From NCBI GenBank assembly GCA_903895845.1, contig CAITVK010000018.1:1-43283 (forward strand): a DNA stretch of 43,283 bases, in the 5' to 3' direction. Origin of the DNA: an uncultured Chitinophagaceae bacterium. Its GTDB lineage: Bacteria; Bacteroidota; Bacteroidia; Chitinophagales; Chitinophagaceae. Below the pieces are notes generated by a model. The model searched no databases. It saw only the letters and a program-made list of their open reading frames with translations, and was not told the DNA's origin. Positions 42,379-43,283 of this stretch are shown one piece after another; within the stretch, counting starts at the first letter, position 1; the number at the start of each line of letters is the position of its first letter. The translations under genes and the position numbers were made by a program.

Positions 42379-43113
42379 TCAGCGTTTATAGCTTACAAGA
42401 TTTAGTTTTATCCCAAAGCTACCATCTTCAAAAGCAGGCGAAGGTGTAGTCTGATAGAAATAGTCAGTCAACTCTTTATAAATCAAACCAACCCCTTGTG
42501 CATAAACTTCCACAGAATAGGTTTTGAAAGATATATTGCTAGGATCAAATACGCCAGAGCTGTCCGCGGCCTGCAATACTGTATACGCATTGGCAAAAGT
42601 ACCATTGATAACTGTGTAAAGCTGCGCAATTGACGTGTACTGATAGGTCCAACCGGCATAGGATGTGTTATCAGAAATCTTTACCGAGTCTATATAACTA
42701 TTGCCACTCCAGGTTGTACTCAAAGAAACAGGATTGACCAAATTGATAAACCGACGATTGTTGCCATCCAATAGCTCAATCTTGTTTTTATCGTAGGTAA
42801 CGTAATAGCTTTCATTGTATTGATAGGGGTTAACTGCCAAAGTATCGGTCAGGTATCTCAAGACCATAAAAGAAGTGCGTCCTTGATTGTCGAGAAAAGT
42901 CTGTGCTACAGAGTCTTTGGCCAGATAATAAGAAGTAGATAAGCTACCCAATGTTGCACTCGTACTATCCATCCTGTATATAAATACACTACCCACTTTT
43001 AAGGGATATAATGAATCAATATCAACCAGACCCAGAGATTGGGGAGATTCAGTTTGCTTTTTACAAGCAATAAGAGAAAAAGTAAACAATAAACCCACAA
43101 ACAGATATTTCAT
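42379..43113 (-). CDS. Uncharacterised lipoprotein
   Basis: I do not recognise a family for this 244-residue protein. It has a lipoprotein signal (MKYLFVGLLFTFSLIACKK, Cys near residue 17), and DSLYPLKVGSVFIYRMDST is the kind of opening seen in many Bacteroidota surface lipoproteins that begin a beta-sandwich. The rest is rich in Ser, Thr, Tyr and Asn with alternating beta patterns (YYVTYDKNKIELLDGNNRRF). It probably sits on the outer membrane. On the minus strand AATATTTG (43118-43125) is an imperfect -7 box ending 4 nt before the ATG. A long heptamer array lies immediately upstream. Confidence 0.8.
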   Translation of the reverse strand: MKYLFVGLLFTFSLIACKKQTESPQSLGLVDIDSLYPLKVGSVFIYRMDSTSATLGSLSTSYYLAKDSVAQTFLDNQGRTSFMVLRYLTDTLAVNPYQYNESYYVTYDKNKIELLDGNNRRFINLVNPVSLSTTWSGNSYIDSVKISDNTSYAGWTYQYTSIAQLYTVINGTFANAYTVLQAADSSGVFDPSNISFKTYSVEVYAQGVGLIYKELTDYFYQTTPSPAFEDGSFGIKLNLVSYKR

Positions 43114-43124
43114 ACTGCAAATAT

Positions 43125-43187
43125 TAGTAATTAGATAGTAGATATTAGATAGTAGATAGTAGATAATAGATATTAGTTAGTAGTTGT
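43125..43187. repeat. Nine consecutive heptamer repeats (TAGATAN type)
   Basis: Units without a gap: TAGTAAT, TAGATAG, TAGATAT, TAGATAG, TAGATAG, TAGATAA, TAGATAT, TAGTTAG, TAGTTGT. The period is exactly 7 bp over 63 bp. The array begins 12 nt upstream of the lipoprotein's start codon and covers the place of its -33 promoter element. The remaining ~95 nt to the window end show nothing I can assign. Confidence 0.95.
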
Positions 43188-43283
43188 TCCTGCCTGATAT
43201 AGGTTGACATGTTATTTAACTATTAAACAACTCCATTTGTGTTGTTGCTTGATAAAAACTTTTTTCTACGGCTGTAAATATGC

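Noticed and set aside
1-43283. tRNA, rRNA, insertion sequence, integrase or attachment site
   Set aside because: I found no cloverleaf-like segment, transposase/integrase motif or flanking target duplication. The short repeats are not terminal repeats of a mobile element in any arrangement I can see.

Overview
The window reads as a chromosomal segment of a Bacteroidota bacterium, most likely a member or relative of the Chitinophagaceae (inference from gene families, not from a marker tree). The evidence is a SusC/SusD pair, two proteins with type IX secretion (T9SS) C-terminal sorting domains, promoters of the Bacteroidota form TTTG-N20-TAnnTTTG, almost no Shine-Dalgarno sequences, and a low-to-moderate GC content. 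There is no prophage, insertion sequence, CRISPR array, rRNA or tRNA that I can support. Most genes are ordinary core or niche genes; the unusual material lies between them.

Layout. 1-3039: the end of a T9SS surface protein, a DNA-3-methyladenine glycosylase, a PHP-type tyrosine phosphatase of the CpsB type and an RlpA-like lipoprotein. 3176-9723: a SusC / SusD / DUF5017 outer-membrane uptake operon without glycoside hydrolases, closed by a strong terminator, then an exported purple acid phosphatase. 11042-16098: on the minus strand a UbiD-family decarboxylase, an exported serine hydrolase and an SLC1-type dicarboxylate/amino-acid symporter, with a 21-bp tandem repeat array between the last two. 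16246-20900: an amino-acid permease, then convergent hisG-hisD preceded by a complete histidine attenuator (consensus promoter, His-rich leader peptide, antiterminator segment, terminator), and a divergent mini-protein that is little more than a T9SS sorting domain. 20937-25342: a GT9 heptosyltransferase-like gene, two tandem paralogous MFS transporters and a DedA protein. 25701-28013: exported glutathione peroxidase, 1-Cys peroxiredoxin and an MBL-fold hydrolase. 28134-31820: OmpH/Skp-like chaperone, a second amino-acid permease, heptose-7-phosphate kinase (rfaE1) and a lipoprotein. 31848-35875: cdsA, DUF2007 and CPBP protease (minus), dusB (plus) followed by a second 21-bp array, and a small membrane protein. 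35876-43283: a decayed rfaE2 remnant, sucB and sucA, rpsT, rlmH, a PaiB-like flavin-binding protein behind a leader hairpin, and a lipoprotein.

How genes work together. sucA/sucB give the E1 and E2 subunits of 2-oxoglutarate dehydrogenase. rfaE1 and the GT9 enzyme point to ADP-heptose/LPS core synthesis, but the only rfaE2 sequence here is broken, so a working copy must be elsewhere if the pathway runs. GPx and peroxiredoxin are a peroxide-defence pair. hisG-hisD is a split-off part of the histidine pathway under its own attenuation control.

The most interesting signals are (1) short direct repeats with an exact 7-bp period that fill gaps right next to stop or start codons at six sites, several folding into long hairpins; (2) two intergenic arrays with an exact 21-bp period (3 x 7; two helical turns), unrelated in sequence, one with a 63-bp higher-order pattern; (3) the histidine attenuator, whose leader peptide start nearly coincides with the predicted transcription start; and (4) the rfaE2 pseudogene remnant in a stretch that looks empty.
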